Source: a virus. Taken from it: DNA of 36,362 nucleotides. Below the pieces are notes generated by a model. The model searched no databases, was not told where the DNA came from, and saw nothing but the letters and a program-made list of their open reading frames with translations. Below, one piece after another: positions 25,303 to 33,301 of the stretch (positions are counted from its first letter, which is position 1; each line of letters opens with the position of its first letter). Location: positions 1-36,362 of the IMG/VR virus record IMGVR_UViG_3300040751_001413. One strand, given 5' to 3'. The translations under genes were made by a program, and so were the position numbers.

Positions 25303-25310
25303 AATAAATA
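25303..25310 (-). promoter_or_regulatory. TATTTATT late-promoter-like element (scaffold gene)
   Basis: TATTTATT on the minus strand, 20 bases before the scaffold ATG, in the 82-base gap after the protease gene. Confidence 0.62.
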
Positions 25311-25364
25311 CTTGGGATTTAAGAAAAATTTCTTTTTGGTGTGTCGTAAACACAGAAAAATTAA

Positions 25365-26048
25365 TTATCGAGATAAAAAACTATCTAACTTACCCATCAA
25401 TCTTGACATTCTTTCATCAACAATAGGTTTCTCCTCAATAGATTCTTCGTATTTCTCTCTATCAGATGGGTCTTGGAATACATATGCACCCGGTGTTGAT
25501 GGTGATGATACTAAATCAAAACACACCAATTCAAAATCCTCCTGTACAATATTTTGACCTTTCTCCGATTTAAGAGATCCTACACCACGAGATGAGATAC
25601 CAAGTGTTACCCCGTTCATGAGTAACATTGCTGCTTGGTCACCTTTAGTACTTACTATACCTGATTTCTTCCATCCGGGTGATAGTAGTAATTTTATTTT
25701 ACCCATGAGTATTTTACCGTCCCACCATGTCTCAGTGATAACGTGTGATACTCTATCTAAATCAATTAATGAAGATGAAGGGTGGTTAAGTTCGTTTAAC
25801 GCACTTCCCTTACTAATTACGTTTTGATACTTGTCTACTTCCTTTTTAAGAACACTTTCAGGGTATATTCTACCATTCTTATTAGGTGTATCGTATTTCT
25901 GTAGGACCGCATATAATTCAATATCCTCTGAAAAGTCTATACCTTTCATTTCGGATATCACGGTTTTATTCTCTTCAGGTGAGATGAACCCCGCGTCGTA
26001 TTCTATAAGAATTCCTTTCCCCGTTTCTTTTGGACCAAGTACTTTCAT
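25365..26048 (-). CDS. Prohead core protease (T4 gp21-like)
   Basis: A 227-residue serine protease of the herpes-assemblin/gp21 type that removes the scaffold and trims capsid proteins in the prohead. The expected motifs are ELNHP with His89, and GISSRGVGS with the catalytic Ser near 152-153; the acidic EDFELVCFDLVSSPSTPGA segment follows as in the family. YDTPNKNGRIYP near residues 52-63 is also typical. Length matches T4 gp21. The C-terminus (MSRLMGKLDSFLSR) resembles that of the scaffold. A TATTTATA element lies 19 bases upstream, and scaffold and capsid genes follow on the same strand. Confidence 0.93.
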   Translation of the reverse strand: MKVLGPKETGKGILIEYDAGFISPEENKTVISEMKGIDFSEDIELYAVLQKYDTPNKNGRIYPESVLKKEVDKYQNVISKGSALNELNHPSSSLIDLDRVSHVITETWWDGKILMGKIKLLLSPGWKKSGIVSTKGDQAAMLLMNGVTLGISSRGVGSLKSEKGQNIVQEDFELVCFDLVSSPSTPGAYVFQDPSDREKYEESIEEKPIVDERMSRLMGKLDSFLSR

Positions 26049-26067
26049 GTATCAATAGTTTTATTAC

Positions 26068-26075
26068 TATAAATA
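26068..26075 (-). promoter_or_regulatory. TATTTATA late-promoter-like element (protease gene)
   Basis: TATTTATA on the minus strand, 19 bases before the protease ATG, in the 41-base gap after the preceding gene. Confidence 0.65.
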
Positions 26076-26089
26076 CATCGTAATCCAAG

Positions 26090-26515
26090 TTATTTTTTCT
26101 TTTTGTGGAAATTGTATAATAATTTGTTATCCAAACACGTATCGATTATCTCTCTTAGGAGTTTATCCATATCGTTTTTAAGGGTCTTATCTTTAATATT
26201 AATCTGTTCTAACACATAAAGAGTGATCTCTATATTCATAAAAGATCTTTTCTCTTTAGTGATTCCCTTTGTTCGGATATCTAAATCAACGATAGATTCA
26301 GGTCTGAATAGACCCACACCTAAGTTATAGATAAGTTTTTTTATTTTATTTCTTGAGTTTCTTACGATGGGATCGAAGTCCCCACAACTATGATCAGGTT
26401 CCAACCAAGAACTCAAGTTTAGATATATTGTTTTTAAATCTTTGTGGTTTATTGTGCCATACCCAATTTTAACGTTTTTGTGATCCCCTAATGGGATGTA
26501 ACGTCCTAATTTCAT
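26090..26515 (-). CDS. Phage protein in head cluster, function unknown
   Basis: A 141-residue protein starting MKLGRYIPLGDHKNVKIGYG, with SSWLEPDHSCGDFDPIVRNS in the middle and a helical basic C-terminus ending in a run of Lys. It lies where T4 carries small prohead core genes (67/68), but its sequence does not show the acidic composition of those. NLSSWLEPDHSCGDF and the compact size could suit a neck or baseplate-wedge component. An AT element (TTATATTTTAT) lies 35 bases upstream. I recognise no family with confidence. Confidence 0.65.
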   Translation of the reverse strand: MKLGRYIPLGDHKNVKIGYGTINHKDLKTIYLNLSSWLEPDHSCGDFDPIVRNSRNKIKKLIYNLGVGLFRPESIVDLDIRTKGITKEKRSFMNIEITLYVLEQINIKDKTLKNDMDKLLREIIDTCLDNKLLYNFHKKKK

Positions 26516-26550
26516 TTAATACATACTTTATTCTCTTTTAATGGTGTTTA

Positions 26551-26561
26551 ATAAAATATAA
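26551..26561 (-). promoter_or_regulatory. TATATTTT-type element before 26090-26515
   Basis: TTATATTTTAT on the minus strand, 35 bases before the ATG at 26515, in the 101-base divergent gap shared with rpsU. Confidence 0.3.
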
Positions 26562-26595
26562 AGAAAATTATTGAAAAAAACAAATTTTTTTATTA

Positions 26596-26603
26596 TATTT
26601 ATT
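26596..26603 (+). promoter_or_regulatory. TATTTATT late-promoter-like element (phage rpsU)
   Basis: TATTTATT on the plus strand, 13 bases before the ATG of the phage bS21 gene, suggesting late expression. Confidence 0.58.
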
Positions 26604-26616
26604 GATATTAAGAATT

Positions 26617-26808
26617 ATGCTAATAGTAAAAGTCAAAAAAGGAAATATTGAAGGTGCGATAAAAAAATTGCGCTCCAAGGTCAGGAACACTAAACAATTA
26701 ATCAAACTGAGAAAAGAGAAGGAATATACTAAACCTTCAGTAAAGAAGAGACTTAAAAAACAGAAAGCGGTTTATATTCAAAAACTACGGGATCAAGAGT
26801 GTCATTAA
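26617..26808 (+). CDS. rpsU: Phage-encoded ribosomal protein bS21
   Basis: A 63-residue basic protein that aligns along its length with bS21: MLIVKVKKGNIEGAIKKLRS, then a helix, the R-K-E-x-E-Y-x-K-P-S turn (about 32-41) and a C-terminal helix KKRLKKQKAVYIQKLRDQE. The MLIxxVK start and the A-V-Y-I-Q-K-L ending are those of Bacteroidota bS21. Tyr53 sits where, from memory of the Flavobacterium johnsoniae ribosome, bS21 Tyr54 helps hold the anti-Shine-Dalgarno end of 16S rRNA. I chose the ATG at 26617; an upstream in-frame ATT is not needed. There is no Shine-Dalgarno. It is the only plus-strand gene between 22120 and the right edge, placed among head genes. Confidence 0.88.
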   Translation: MLIVKVKKGNIEGAIKKLRSKVRNTKQLIKLRKEKEYTKPSVKKRLKKQKAVYIQKLRDQECH

Positions 26809-26844
26809 AAAAAACCCCCACTAAAGTTATACAATAGTGAGGGT
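26807..26844 (-). terminator. Terminator after 26882-27616
   Basis: On the minus strand ACCCTCACTA pairs with TAGTGGGGGT (ten pairs, one mismatch) around an 11-base loop, followed by eight T. It overlaps the stop codon of the convergent rpsU gene and could also slow transcription from that side. Confidence 0.8.
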
Positions 26845-26881
26845 CATTACCTCTAAGGTAGCCGCCGTAAAGGAAATATTC

Positions 26882-27616
26882 TTAACCTAATAAACCATCT
26901 AATAAATCTTCTAAACGATACAGGTTATACTTACTGTAATTCATTTCTGAAATCTCTTTTCTAACCATATCCGCCTTGGTCTTGAATTCTTTGTCTGATC
27001 CAACCAACTCATCTAACTTAGAATTAATACTTTCGTGTAATGTTTTAGTTTTCTCCTCAACCTCTGACTGAGTTAAACCTAAGATAGACTTTAGTTTCGT
27101 TTTATCTTCTTCAGATAATGTTTTATCATAACTAACATTGAAGTTATTCACTAATACTGAATTCAATAAAGATTCATTTACTCCCTGTTCAACCTCTAAT
27201 GTGTCTGATACCTTATTTTTAGTTAGGTGTTCTACTAACGACTTCTTAGCAACAACCTTTTCAGAAATGTTACCCAATTTATCAGGACACGATAAAACGT
27301 CTAAAGACTCGTACAATGGGTTTTCTGTTTTTTCAACACCTTTTAATGATTCATTTAAATCAAAAACTGATTTACTAACATCATGATGTTTATCCTTTAG
27401 TACTTTTGATAATTCCTCAACGTAAAGTTGTGCGGTTTCTTTATCATCGAAACTCATCGTCTCAATGTCTTCGTACAAAGAATACATTTCCTTTAAAACC
27501 GTACTATTCATGATAGGTTTAAAGTATTTTTTAAGATTTTCTTTGAAATCTTTCTTACCGTATGATTCAGTTAACTTAACTAAAACCTTATTTTTTACAT
27601 GTCCAAATGTTGCCAT
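26882..27616 (-). CDS. Helical phage protein after portal; head-core candidate
   Basis: A 244-residue, almost entirely helical and charged protein. Examples are LNESLKGVEKTENPLYESLD and KADMVRKEISEMNYSKYNLY. It starts two bases after the stop of the portal gene, with no promoter element between them, so the two are co-transcribed. In T4 the small prohead core genes 67 and 68 lie between portal and protease, which makes a core or head-assembly role plausible, but sequence similarity is not visible. A strong terminator follows. The family is not recognised. Confidence 0.7.
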   Translation of the reverse strand: MATFGHVKNKVLVKLTESYGKKDFKENLKKYFKPIMNSTVLKEMYSLYEDIETMSFDDKETAQLYVEELSKVLKDKHHDVSKSVFDLNESLKGVEKTENPLYESLDVLSCPDKLGNISEKVVAKKSLVEHLTKNKVSDTLEVEQGVNESLLNSVLVNNFNVSYDKTLSEEDKTKLKSILGLTQSEVEEKTKTLHESINSKLDELVGSDKEFKTKADMVRKEISEMNYSKYNLYRLEDLLDGLLG

Positions 27617-27618
27617 AT

Positions 27619-29454
27619 CTATTCTTGTATAATGTCTTTGAGTTTATTCTCTATCTCATAAATATTCTTTTGTGCCTTATCGACATCAAAAAGATCATCA
27701 AAATCTTGAGATTCATCACCTAACATACCTAATATCTTAGATTTCTTAGTTGATGTTTTGGATTCAGATAATGGTTCGTCTCCACCAATATCAGGTGGTG
27801 GGGGTGATCCTCCTCCAATATCGCCACCTAAGTCTCCACCGGCATCACCTCCTTCTGCAGGTGACATCGAATCTTCCATTGCTTGTCTTTCCTCTTCAGG
27901 AATTCCGTACTTCTTATCTACCTCATCAAATACCCCTGTTCTCTTAATGATGTTTTGGGTAATACCTAACTCAGCACCCAACGCTCTCTCAAGTCTCTGT
28001 TGTTGTAGATCAAGAATAACATCGTTATCACTCATACCAAGTATGTTCTTCTTAGCCCATGTATGTGAAACAGGTTGGATACCGATCTGAGATTGATCTG
28101 AAGTCGCATCTTTATATAGAGTAATCTTCTCTTTCCACTGTTCAATCTTAAGTAAATCTGATTGTGCCGATGGATTTGTAAGTGATAATGTGAAATTATC
28201 TAACTCATCCTCTAAACCTAATAGGTAGAGATGTACTAATGCAATTTTATTTAATTCTTGTATTAGGGATTTTTGTACTCTGTTGATTGTTCTTGCAAAA
28301 CGTATATCCATAAGTGCAAGACTCTTACCCTCACCAACGATCTCTTCAAAACCTAAGAACGCCTTTGGTATTCTAAGTGCTGCGAGAAGTTTCTTTTGGA
28401 TATATTCGATATCGGCAATTTCACCTAAGTTCTGAGCTCCCGGTAAAGTTTCAATTGGAGATGACTGTGATGGATCACGAACAGGAATGAAATAATCTTG
28501 ATCAACCGCCATTTGGTTGTATCTCATATCTACCTGACCATTTCTTTGATCGACAATCTGATCTCTTTTAAACTTGTTGGCGACACGTTGTACGTACGCC
28601 TCGATATCTTTATCATCCATGTTACCCACGAACACTTTGAATACCCTTCTTTCAGGTGCCCTCGAAGTTCTATAGATTAACATAGCATCCTCCGCAAGAA
28701 GTAATTGTTTCCAAATACGTCTTACTTTATCTAACATAGAAGTTCCATAAGGGAGTTTTCTATCATCACCCAATAATCTAAAGTGTGCGACTTCCCACGC
28801 TTGGAATTCCATATCCTTATTCTTCCAAGTAAATCTTAACTCTCTACTTGGTAACTGAACACCTGCAGATGGTTCTGATTTGTGTACATGAGATGCGGCA
28901 CCTTCATGTCTTTCAATTTCAATATTGGGTAACTGTTGACATCCAACCACACCTCTTTCAGGATCTATTTTTAGATAAACAAAATTATCCCCATACTTTG
29001 CCAAACCTCTACACCACATTTGTAGGTTAGTGTTAATGTCAAGTACGTTATTAAAAAGATCTTCTAATATGTTTCTAACTCTTTTAGATTCTGAATATAC
29101 GGTTAGTATTTGACCCTTTTCTGAAAGTGTCGTAGATTCCTCTGAATAGATATCTAAAGCCGCAGATATCTCAGGAGTAAATTCCATTGATTCATAATCG
29201 TAATATGCTGCCAACCTATTTGGTTCGTAATAAACCGATTGATTATATAGGGACTGATCCAATTTAGTCCACTTATCCGCAATGTATTGTGATTGTTGTC
29301 TTTGTAGAAGTTCTCTCTCGAAATCCTCTTTACTATCTGTTTTTAACAGTTTGTCTCTATCAAACTTATACTGCGGAGGGGTTGACGGTTTTTCCGTTTG
29401 GAAACCGAACACCTTCGTCAATCTTTGATAAACTGTCAAATTTTCTTGAGCCAT
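27619..29454 (-). CDS. Portal protein (T4 gp20-like)
   Basis: A 611-residue T4-type portal protein that forms the dodecameric ring for DNA entry and exit and starts prohead assembly. Typical segments are YYEPNRLAAYYDYESMEFTP, LDIYSEESTT, WCRGLAKYGDNFVYLKID, AHFRLLGDDRKLPYGTSMLD and APERRVFKVFVGNMDD, then PKAFLGFEEIVGEGKSLALM. The C-terminus (about 530-575) is an Asp/Gly/Pro-rich linker followed by a helix (YEIENKLKDIIQE). The length is a little above T4 gp20. A TATTTATT element ends three bases before the ATG. It follows the terminase gene directly; the T4 tail sheath and tube genes normally between them are absent here. Confidence 0.94.
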   Translation of the reverse strand: MAQENLTVYQRLTKVFGFQTEKPSTPPQYKFDRDKLLKTDSKEDFERELLQRQQSQYIADKWTKLDQSLYNQSVYYEPNRLAAYYDYESMEFTPEISAALDIYSEESTTLSEKGQILTVYSESKRVRNILEDLFNNVLDINTNLQMWCRGLAKYGDNFVYLKIDPERGVVGCQQLPNIEIERHEGAASHVHKSEPSAGVQLPSRELRFTWKNKDMEFQAWEVAHFRLLGDDRKLPYGTSMLDKVRRIWKQLLLAEDAMLIYRTSRAPERRVFKVFVGNMDDKDIEAYVQRVANKFKRDQIVDQRNGQVDMRYNQMAVDQDYFIPVRDPSQSSPIETLPGAQNLGEIADIEYIQKKLLAALRIPKAFLGFEEIVGEGKSLALMDIRFARTINRVQKSLIQELNKIALVHLYLLGLEDELDNFTLSLTNPSAQSDLLKIEQWKEKITLYKDATSDQSQIGIQPVSHTWAKKNILGMSDNDVILDLQQQRLERALGAELGITQNIIKRTGVFDEVDKKYGIPEEERQAMEDSMSPAEGGDAGGDLGGDIGGGSPPPPDIGGDEPLSESKTSTKKSKILGMLGDESQDFDDLFDVDKAQKNIYEIENKLKDIIQE

Positions 29455-29457
29455 ACT

Positions 29458-29465
29458 AATAAATA
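29458..29465 (-). promoter_or_regulatory. TATTTATT late-promoter-like element (portal gene)
   Basis: TATTTATT on the minus strand, three bases before the portal ATG, in the 46-base gap after the terminase gene. Confidence 0.65.
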
Positions 29466-29500
29466 TTAAACTTTATAATATACGTTTTTTTTTCGACATT

Positions 29501-31279
29501 TTAAAGTTGTTTAGATTTACCACCAAACAACCACGAGTACTCTTGGTACTGTTCTCTCGATAAATTATTGTTTGAGGGGTTGTTTGGTTGTCCGTCCATT
29601 GACATTGAACCCACCGCATCAAACGCGGTTCCATGTGAGTAAAACGATTTTTTCGGTTCGTAGGTTCTTTCGGATAAAACCCACGAATCTAACATCGCCT
29701 TATTCGCACTATCATTTCTCTTTAATTGGGTAAAACAGATATCCCCCACATACATCGCAATTGCCATAGCCATGATAGCGTCATCATGTGCTCCTTTCAT
29801 GTGGTTTGGTCTACCATTAATATAAACAAAGGTGTTTAACTCATTAAGTAATCTTGATGATCTAACCACAAACCCATGTCTTAACTGTTCCTCAAAACTC
29901 GCAACGATTTGTGTCCTCTTATTATTAAAGTTTATACCGGGTATTTTCTCTTGCGCTTTCTTATTGTATTGCCACATATTCATGGAATTAACTCCATCTA
30001 TATATTGGTCTTTGTAACCCATTTCTTGTAGTTTACGAGAAGTTGCAATACCCATACCACCTGTTATATCTGTTGCGACAAATGCCTTATACAAAACACC
30101 CCACTTATACACGATAGACGCTAAGTCGTCGGGTGGTATCTTACCAACATATTCCGCAACTTGTTCTCTTTCGTCAAAATCAATCACACAGATAGAAGAT
30201 GCATCTGCACTATCACCTCTTGAAACGTCGACACCCATTATATACCTATGACCTTCCACAGGTTCTTTCCACATCCACATCGTGCCCTGCATGTATTTTT
30301 CTACAGGGTCCTTTATCATCGTTTTTCTAATTCTTTCCTGAATGTCATTTGGGATAACACCATCCCCTGAACCAAGGAAATCACACTCCAATTCCTGTGC
30401 GATTTTTCTCTTATCGTATTTGAATTTTTTAGCCATGTTCTCAAACCAATGAGAATAGGGTTTGTATCCTTCTTCGAGTAGTTCTTCATAACGTTGCCAT
30501 CCTTCCTCTAAAGTAATCTCCCCGTCATTATACTGTTCCCTATTTAACATGTAATGAATGATATCATCAACCTTTAACCACTTAAGGTCACCTGCGTAAC
30601 GAGGATCTTTAAACCACCTTAAATCGGTGATTTTAAAGTCATTCATTCCCCTTAACGCTTGGTCATATACACCATAGTATATTGGATCATATCCGTTTGG
30701 TGTGGAAATGAGAATCACCTTACCACCTGTTGATAAGGATGCCATACACGCAGCCCAAAAATCTTCACCCGCTTCAATATATGCCGCCTCATCAAATACA
30801 AGTACTGTTGGTGTGTATCCACGGAGTGCATCCGCAGATGTCGCAACCGCCTTTACCTCACAACCGTTATTCATTCTATAACGACTCTCCGAATTTTTAT
30901 CAGGTGAAAACCCAACATTTATCCACTCAGGCCATTGATCTAAGAATCCACGTATTTTGTTCGCCATCTCGATGGCCGTATCTCTTTTATTCGCAATGAT
31001 CAATATCCTCTCAGGATTGTCAGGACTTGCGGTTTGTATCTTCTTGGATAACCACGCCGCTGTCACTGTAGATACACCCGCCTGTCTATATTTACGAGTG
31101 ATATTTTCGTTATAGTTATCATAATCATTAATCAATTCAATTTGATCAGGAAATAACTCTAACGGTACATACTTCTTTTGTGTGTTATCGTATGTTTGTA
31201 GATATGTCTTCAACGCATATGGAGTATCTTTCATGATCTTGGCATACTCCTTAAGTTGTAATAGTTTGTTCTTATCCAT
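29501..31279 (-). CDS. Terminase large subunit (T4 gp17-like)
   Basis: A 592-residue DNA-packaging motor with N-terminal ATPase and C-terminal nuclease. The Walker A region is RQAGVSTV (65-72), which lacks the usual Lys of GKT but matches the variant loop of some T4-like terminases. Walker B is VLVFDEAAY (159-167), and the coupling motif is ISTPNG (191-196). Nuclease acidic residues appear at IMGVDVSRGD (Asp351), ATDITGG (Asp404) and HDDAIMAMA (498-506). It lies alone between a terminator and the portal gene, behind a TATTTATA element four bases from its ATG. Confidence 0.95.
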   Translation of the reverse strand: MDKNKLLQLKEYAKIMKDTPYALKTYLQTYDNTQKKYVPLELFPDQIELINDYDNYNENITRKYRQAGVSTVTAAWLSKKIQTASPDNPERILIIANKRDTAIEMANKIRGFLDQWPEWINVGFSPDKNSESRYRMNNGCEVKAVATSADALRGYTPTVLVFDEAAYIEAGEDFWAACMASLSTGGKVILISTPNGYDPIYYGVYDQALRGMNDFKITDLRWFKDPRYAGDLKWLKVDDIIHYMLNREQYNDGEITLEEGWQRYEELLEEGYKPYSHWFENMAKKFKYDKRKIAQELECDFLGSGDGVIPNDIQERIRKTMIKDPVEKYMQGTMWMWKEPVEGHRYIMGVDVSRGDSADASSICVIDFDEREQVAEYVGKIPPDDLASIVYKWGVLYKAFVATDITGGMGIATSRKLQEMGYKDQYIDGVNSMNMWQYNKKAQEKIPGINFNNKRTQIVASFEEQLRHGFVVRSSRLLNELNTFVYINGRPNHMKGAHDDAIMAMAIAMYVGDICFTQLKRNDSANKAMLDSWVLSERTYEPKKSFYSHGTAFDAVGSMSMDGQPNNPSNNNLSREQYQEYSWLFGGKSKQL

Positions 31280-31283
31280 ATCC

Positions 31284-31291
31284 TATAAATA
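31284..31291 (-). promoter_or_regulatory. TATTTATA late-promoter-like element (terminase gene)
   Basis: TATTTATA on the minus strand, directly after the T-tract of the upstream terminator and four bases before the terminase ATG. Any transcript starting here has almost no leader. Confidence 0.72.
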
Positions 31292-31292
31292 C

Positions 31293-31319
31293 AAAAAAAG
31301 TGGTCGTGTTGACCACTTT
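31293..31319 (-). terminator. Terminator before terminase gene
   Basis: Perfect nine-base stem AAAGTGGTC/GACCACTTT around a five-base loop, followed on the minus strand by seven T. It begins four bases after the stop of the gene at 31323-32687. Confidence 0.88.
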
Positions 31320-31322
31320 GAG

Positions 31323-32687
31323 TTATACTTCAATATCGTCATCATAACGATCGTCCATATCGGGACCATCATCGGAGTCGTCACGAGGTGATAATCCAAT
31401 CCCTAACGAACCGAGGAATCCCTTTAATCCATCGTCTTCTTCATTTCCGAATTCTTTGTTGTATTGATCTTCTTCGTAGTCTTCATTTTGTAAATCTGAA
31501 ATGATTTGATCAACCATCTTACTTAAAATATCTTTACCTAAATCACTTCCTTTTAATATTTCCTTTGACACCTTGAAAAATTCTTGAGTATCTAATGCCG
31601 AAAATCTCGAGAATAAATAATTTTGAATATGTTTCATATCATCATCCATGAGTTTCTCAGGATATGACTCTCTAAACTTACTCCAAATAGTAGGTCCCAA
31701 TCTAAGGTCCCACACTTCCGCAGGTAAAGTATCAGTTTTGGACATTACCATTTCCGCAGATCTTGGGTCATCGGGTAAACCTTGTGTACCCATAATCTCC
31801 ATAACACCCTTAATCACTTCATGAATTAGTGCGGGGAAAAATACCGCCCTTGCAACTACTGTTGGTGGGTCAGTTTCTGTGTTGATTTCTTCTTTACCGG
31901 CGAAATTACCACCACTCATTCCTTGTTCTAACATTCCATCAGGTAAAACCCAATACATTAAATCATTAACGGACATTAGGATACCATATTGATTAACAAT
32001 GTTGGGGTTTCTCTCTGTTAATTGATCAGCAACCAATTCGAACATATAATGTCCCTTTTTTGATGCCCCCTGAATTAACGCATTAATGAAACGTCTTTTT
32101 GCGGTCTCCTGATCAAACTTTTCAAACGCATCGATGAAATCTTCAACATCGTCTTCTGCCTCTTCAGGGTTAACACCAAATTGTTGTTCGATTTCCTCTT
32201 CACTTGGATCTTCACCTTGTTGTTGGAAACCTTCACCATCTATTTGTCCTAAACCAACTAATTTGGCATCAAACTGTAGAGCTCCCTCAGGTAAAGACAT
32301 CTCCTTCTTAACCAATTCTACCGCTAAGTTTTCTAAGTACTCTTTATTTTCTGATTCAAACTGTAAAACACTATTCAACATTTGTCTCATTGTGGACATC
32401 AATTGCATTAATGTGTTTTGGTCAGTCACATTACCTTCTTGACCCGTATATCTTTTAACCTTTGCAATTACGTCTTTAAATCTTTGAGACGCTAATAGTT
32501 CCTCCCAATTAGAAGGTAAACCTTCAGGTTCTTGATCAGGGAATGCGGGATTGTCTTTGAATGGTGTTTCTTTCGATGATAATTTATCTTCGAGACCCGG
32601 TTCTATTCTTTCAGGATTATCACCATAATCCATGGGCATTTCTTTTATTCCCTTTACTGCTTCGAGTAATTCTTTTTTTGTTATCAT
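31323..32687 (-). CDS. Conserved phage protein upstream of terminase, function unknown
   Basis: A 454-residue acidic protein. It has a helical N-terminal part with RQMLNSVLQFESENKEYLEN, an acidic Gln-rich stretch (about 150-185), a more globular centre (NQYGILMSVNDLMYWVLPDG, ARAVFFPALIHEVIKGVMEI) and a long Asp/Glu-rich tail. Such large acidic proteins next to terminase occur in T4-like marine phages without known function. The ATGA overlap with the gene upstream puts it at the end of a four-gene operon that closes with a terminator. A head, packaging or neck role is possible from position only. Confidence 0.7.
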   Translation of the reverse strand: MITKKELLEAVKGIKEMPMDYGDNPERIEPGLEDKLSSKETPFKDNPAFPDQEPEGLPSNWEELLASQRFKDVIAKVKRYTGQEGNVTDQNTLMQLMSTMRQMLNSVLQFESENKEYLENLAVELVKKEMSLPEGALQFDAKLVGLGQIDGEGFQQQGEDPSEEEIEQQFGVNPEEAEDDVEDFIDAFEKFDQETAKRRFINALIQGASKKGHYMFELVADQLTERNPNIVNQYGILMSVNDLMYWVLPDGMLEQGMSGGNFAGKEEINTETDPPTVVARAVFFPALIHEVIKGVMEIMGTQGLPDDPRSAEMVMSKTDTLPAEVWDLRLGPTIWSKFRESYPEKLMDDDMKHIQNYLFSRFSALDTQEFFKVSKEILKGSDLGKDILSKMVDQIISDLQNEDYEEDQYNKEFGNEEDDGLKGFLGSLGIGLSPRDDSDDGPDMDDRYDDDIEV

Positions 32688-33301
32688 TCTGCTGCCATTT
32701 TTAAATCAAGACCCAAACCTGAAAAACTTAACTCTTTAGGTAATTTTGCTTTAGGTTTTGGTTTATGTTTTGGTTCGAACGGATTCTCTCTTTTCGGTTT
32801 ACCCGGCCTTGTTGTTGGTTTTTCTCTTACGGGTGCGTCTGTATCAGGTTTAGATGGGGATGGTTGTTGTTCGTCTACACTAAACATGTTTTTTGCTGCA
32901 ACTAAACTATCCGCACTATCACTAAGAGAACCGATCATTTCATAGATTTCTTTTTTGGTGGTTATTTCAGGGTGGTAGTTTTTCAAAACAACCCCTTCTA
33001 CCCATTCATTCATTTCTTCTTTAGGTTTCTTTCCTGATTTCTTTTTTGAAATTGCAATTGCTGCTTGTTGAGATGGAGAGGACGCTTCTTCAACTTCCTC
33101 ATCCTCTTCAGTGACTTTTAAGACATCGTCGTCACCCAACTTATCTTTTACCTGATCTATTTTTTCCGCAGGTACTTCAATCGTTGCTTCAGAAATAAAT
33201 CTATCAGATAACTCATTTATTTGTTTATCTGTAAGGTTTGATAGGAATTCTAAACTTAATCCTTCACCTAAAAGTTTATTGATAACGTCTTTTCTTTTCA
33301 T
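32684..33301 (-). CDS. Phage protein with CTS-like N-terminus, function unknown
   Basis: A 205-residue protein. The first 13 residues (MKRKDVINKLLGE) form an amphipathic helix ending LGE, a possible gp21 cleavage site. Then come an acidic stretch (about 55-72), SPSQQAAIAISKKKSGKKPK (about 74-93), a helical centre and a Pro/Lys-rich low-complexity part (about 150-190), ending in LSFSGLGLDLKMAAE. ATGA overlaps on both sides show translational coupling with neighbouring genes. No family recognised. Confidence 0.65.
   Translation of the reverse strand: MKRKDVINKLLGEGLSLEFLSNLTDKQINELSDRFISEATIEVPAEKIDQVKDKLGDDDVLKVTEEDEEVEEASSPSQQAAIAISKKKSGKKPKEEMNEWVEGVVLKNYHPEITTKKEIYEMIGSLSDSADSLVAAKNMFSVDEQQPSPSKPDTDAPVREKPTTRPGKPKRENPFEPKHKPKPKAKLPKELSFSGLGLDLKMAAE

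Noticed and set aside
26845-26881. Possible small RNA between the terminator and the gene at 26882 (GGTAGCCGCCG)
   Set aside because: The stretch is the 3' untranslated part of a minus-strand gene and is too short to show an RNA structure.
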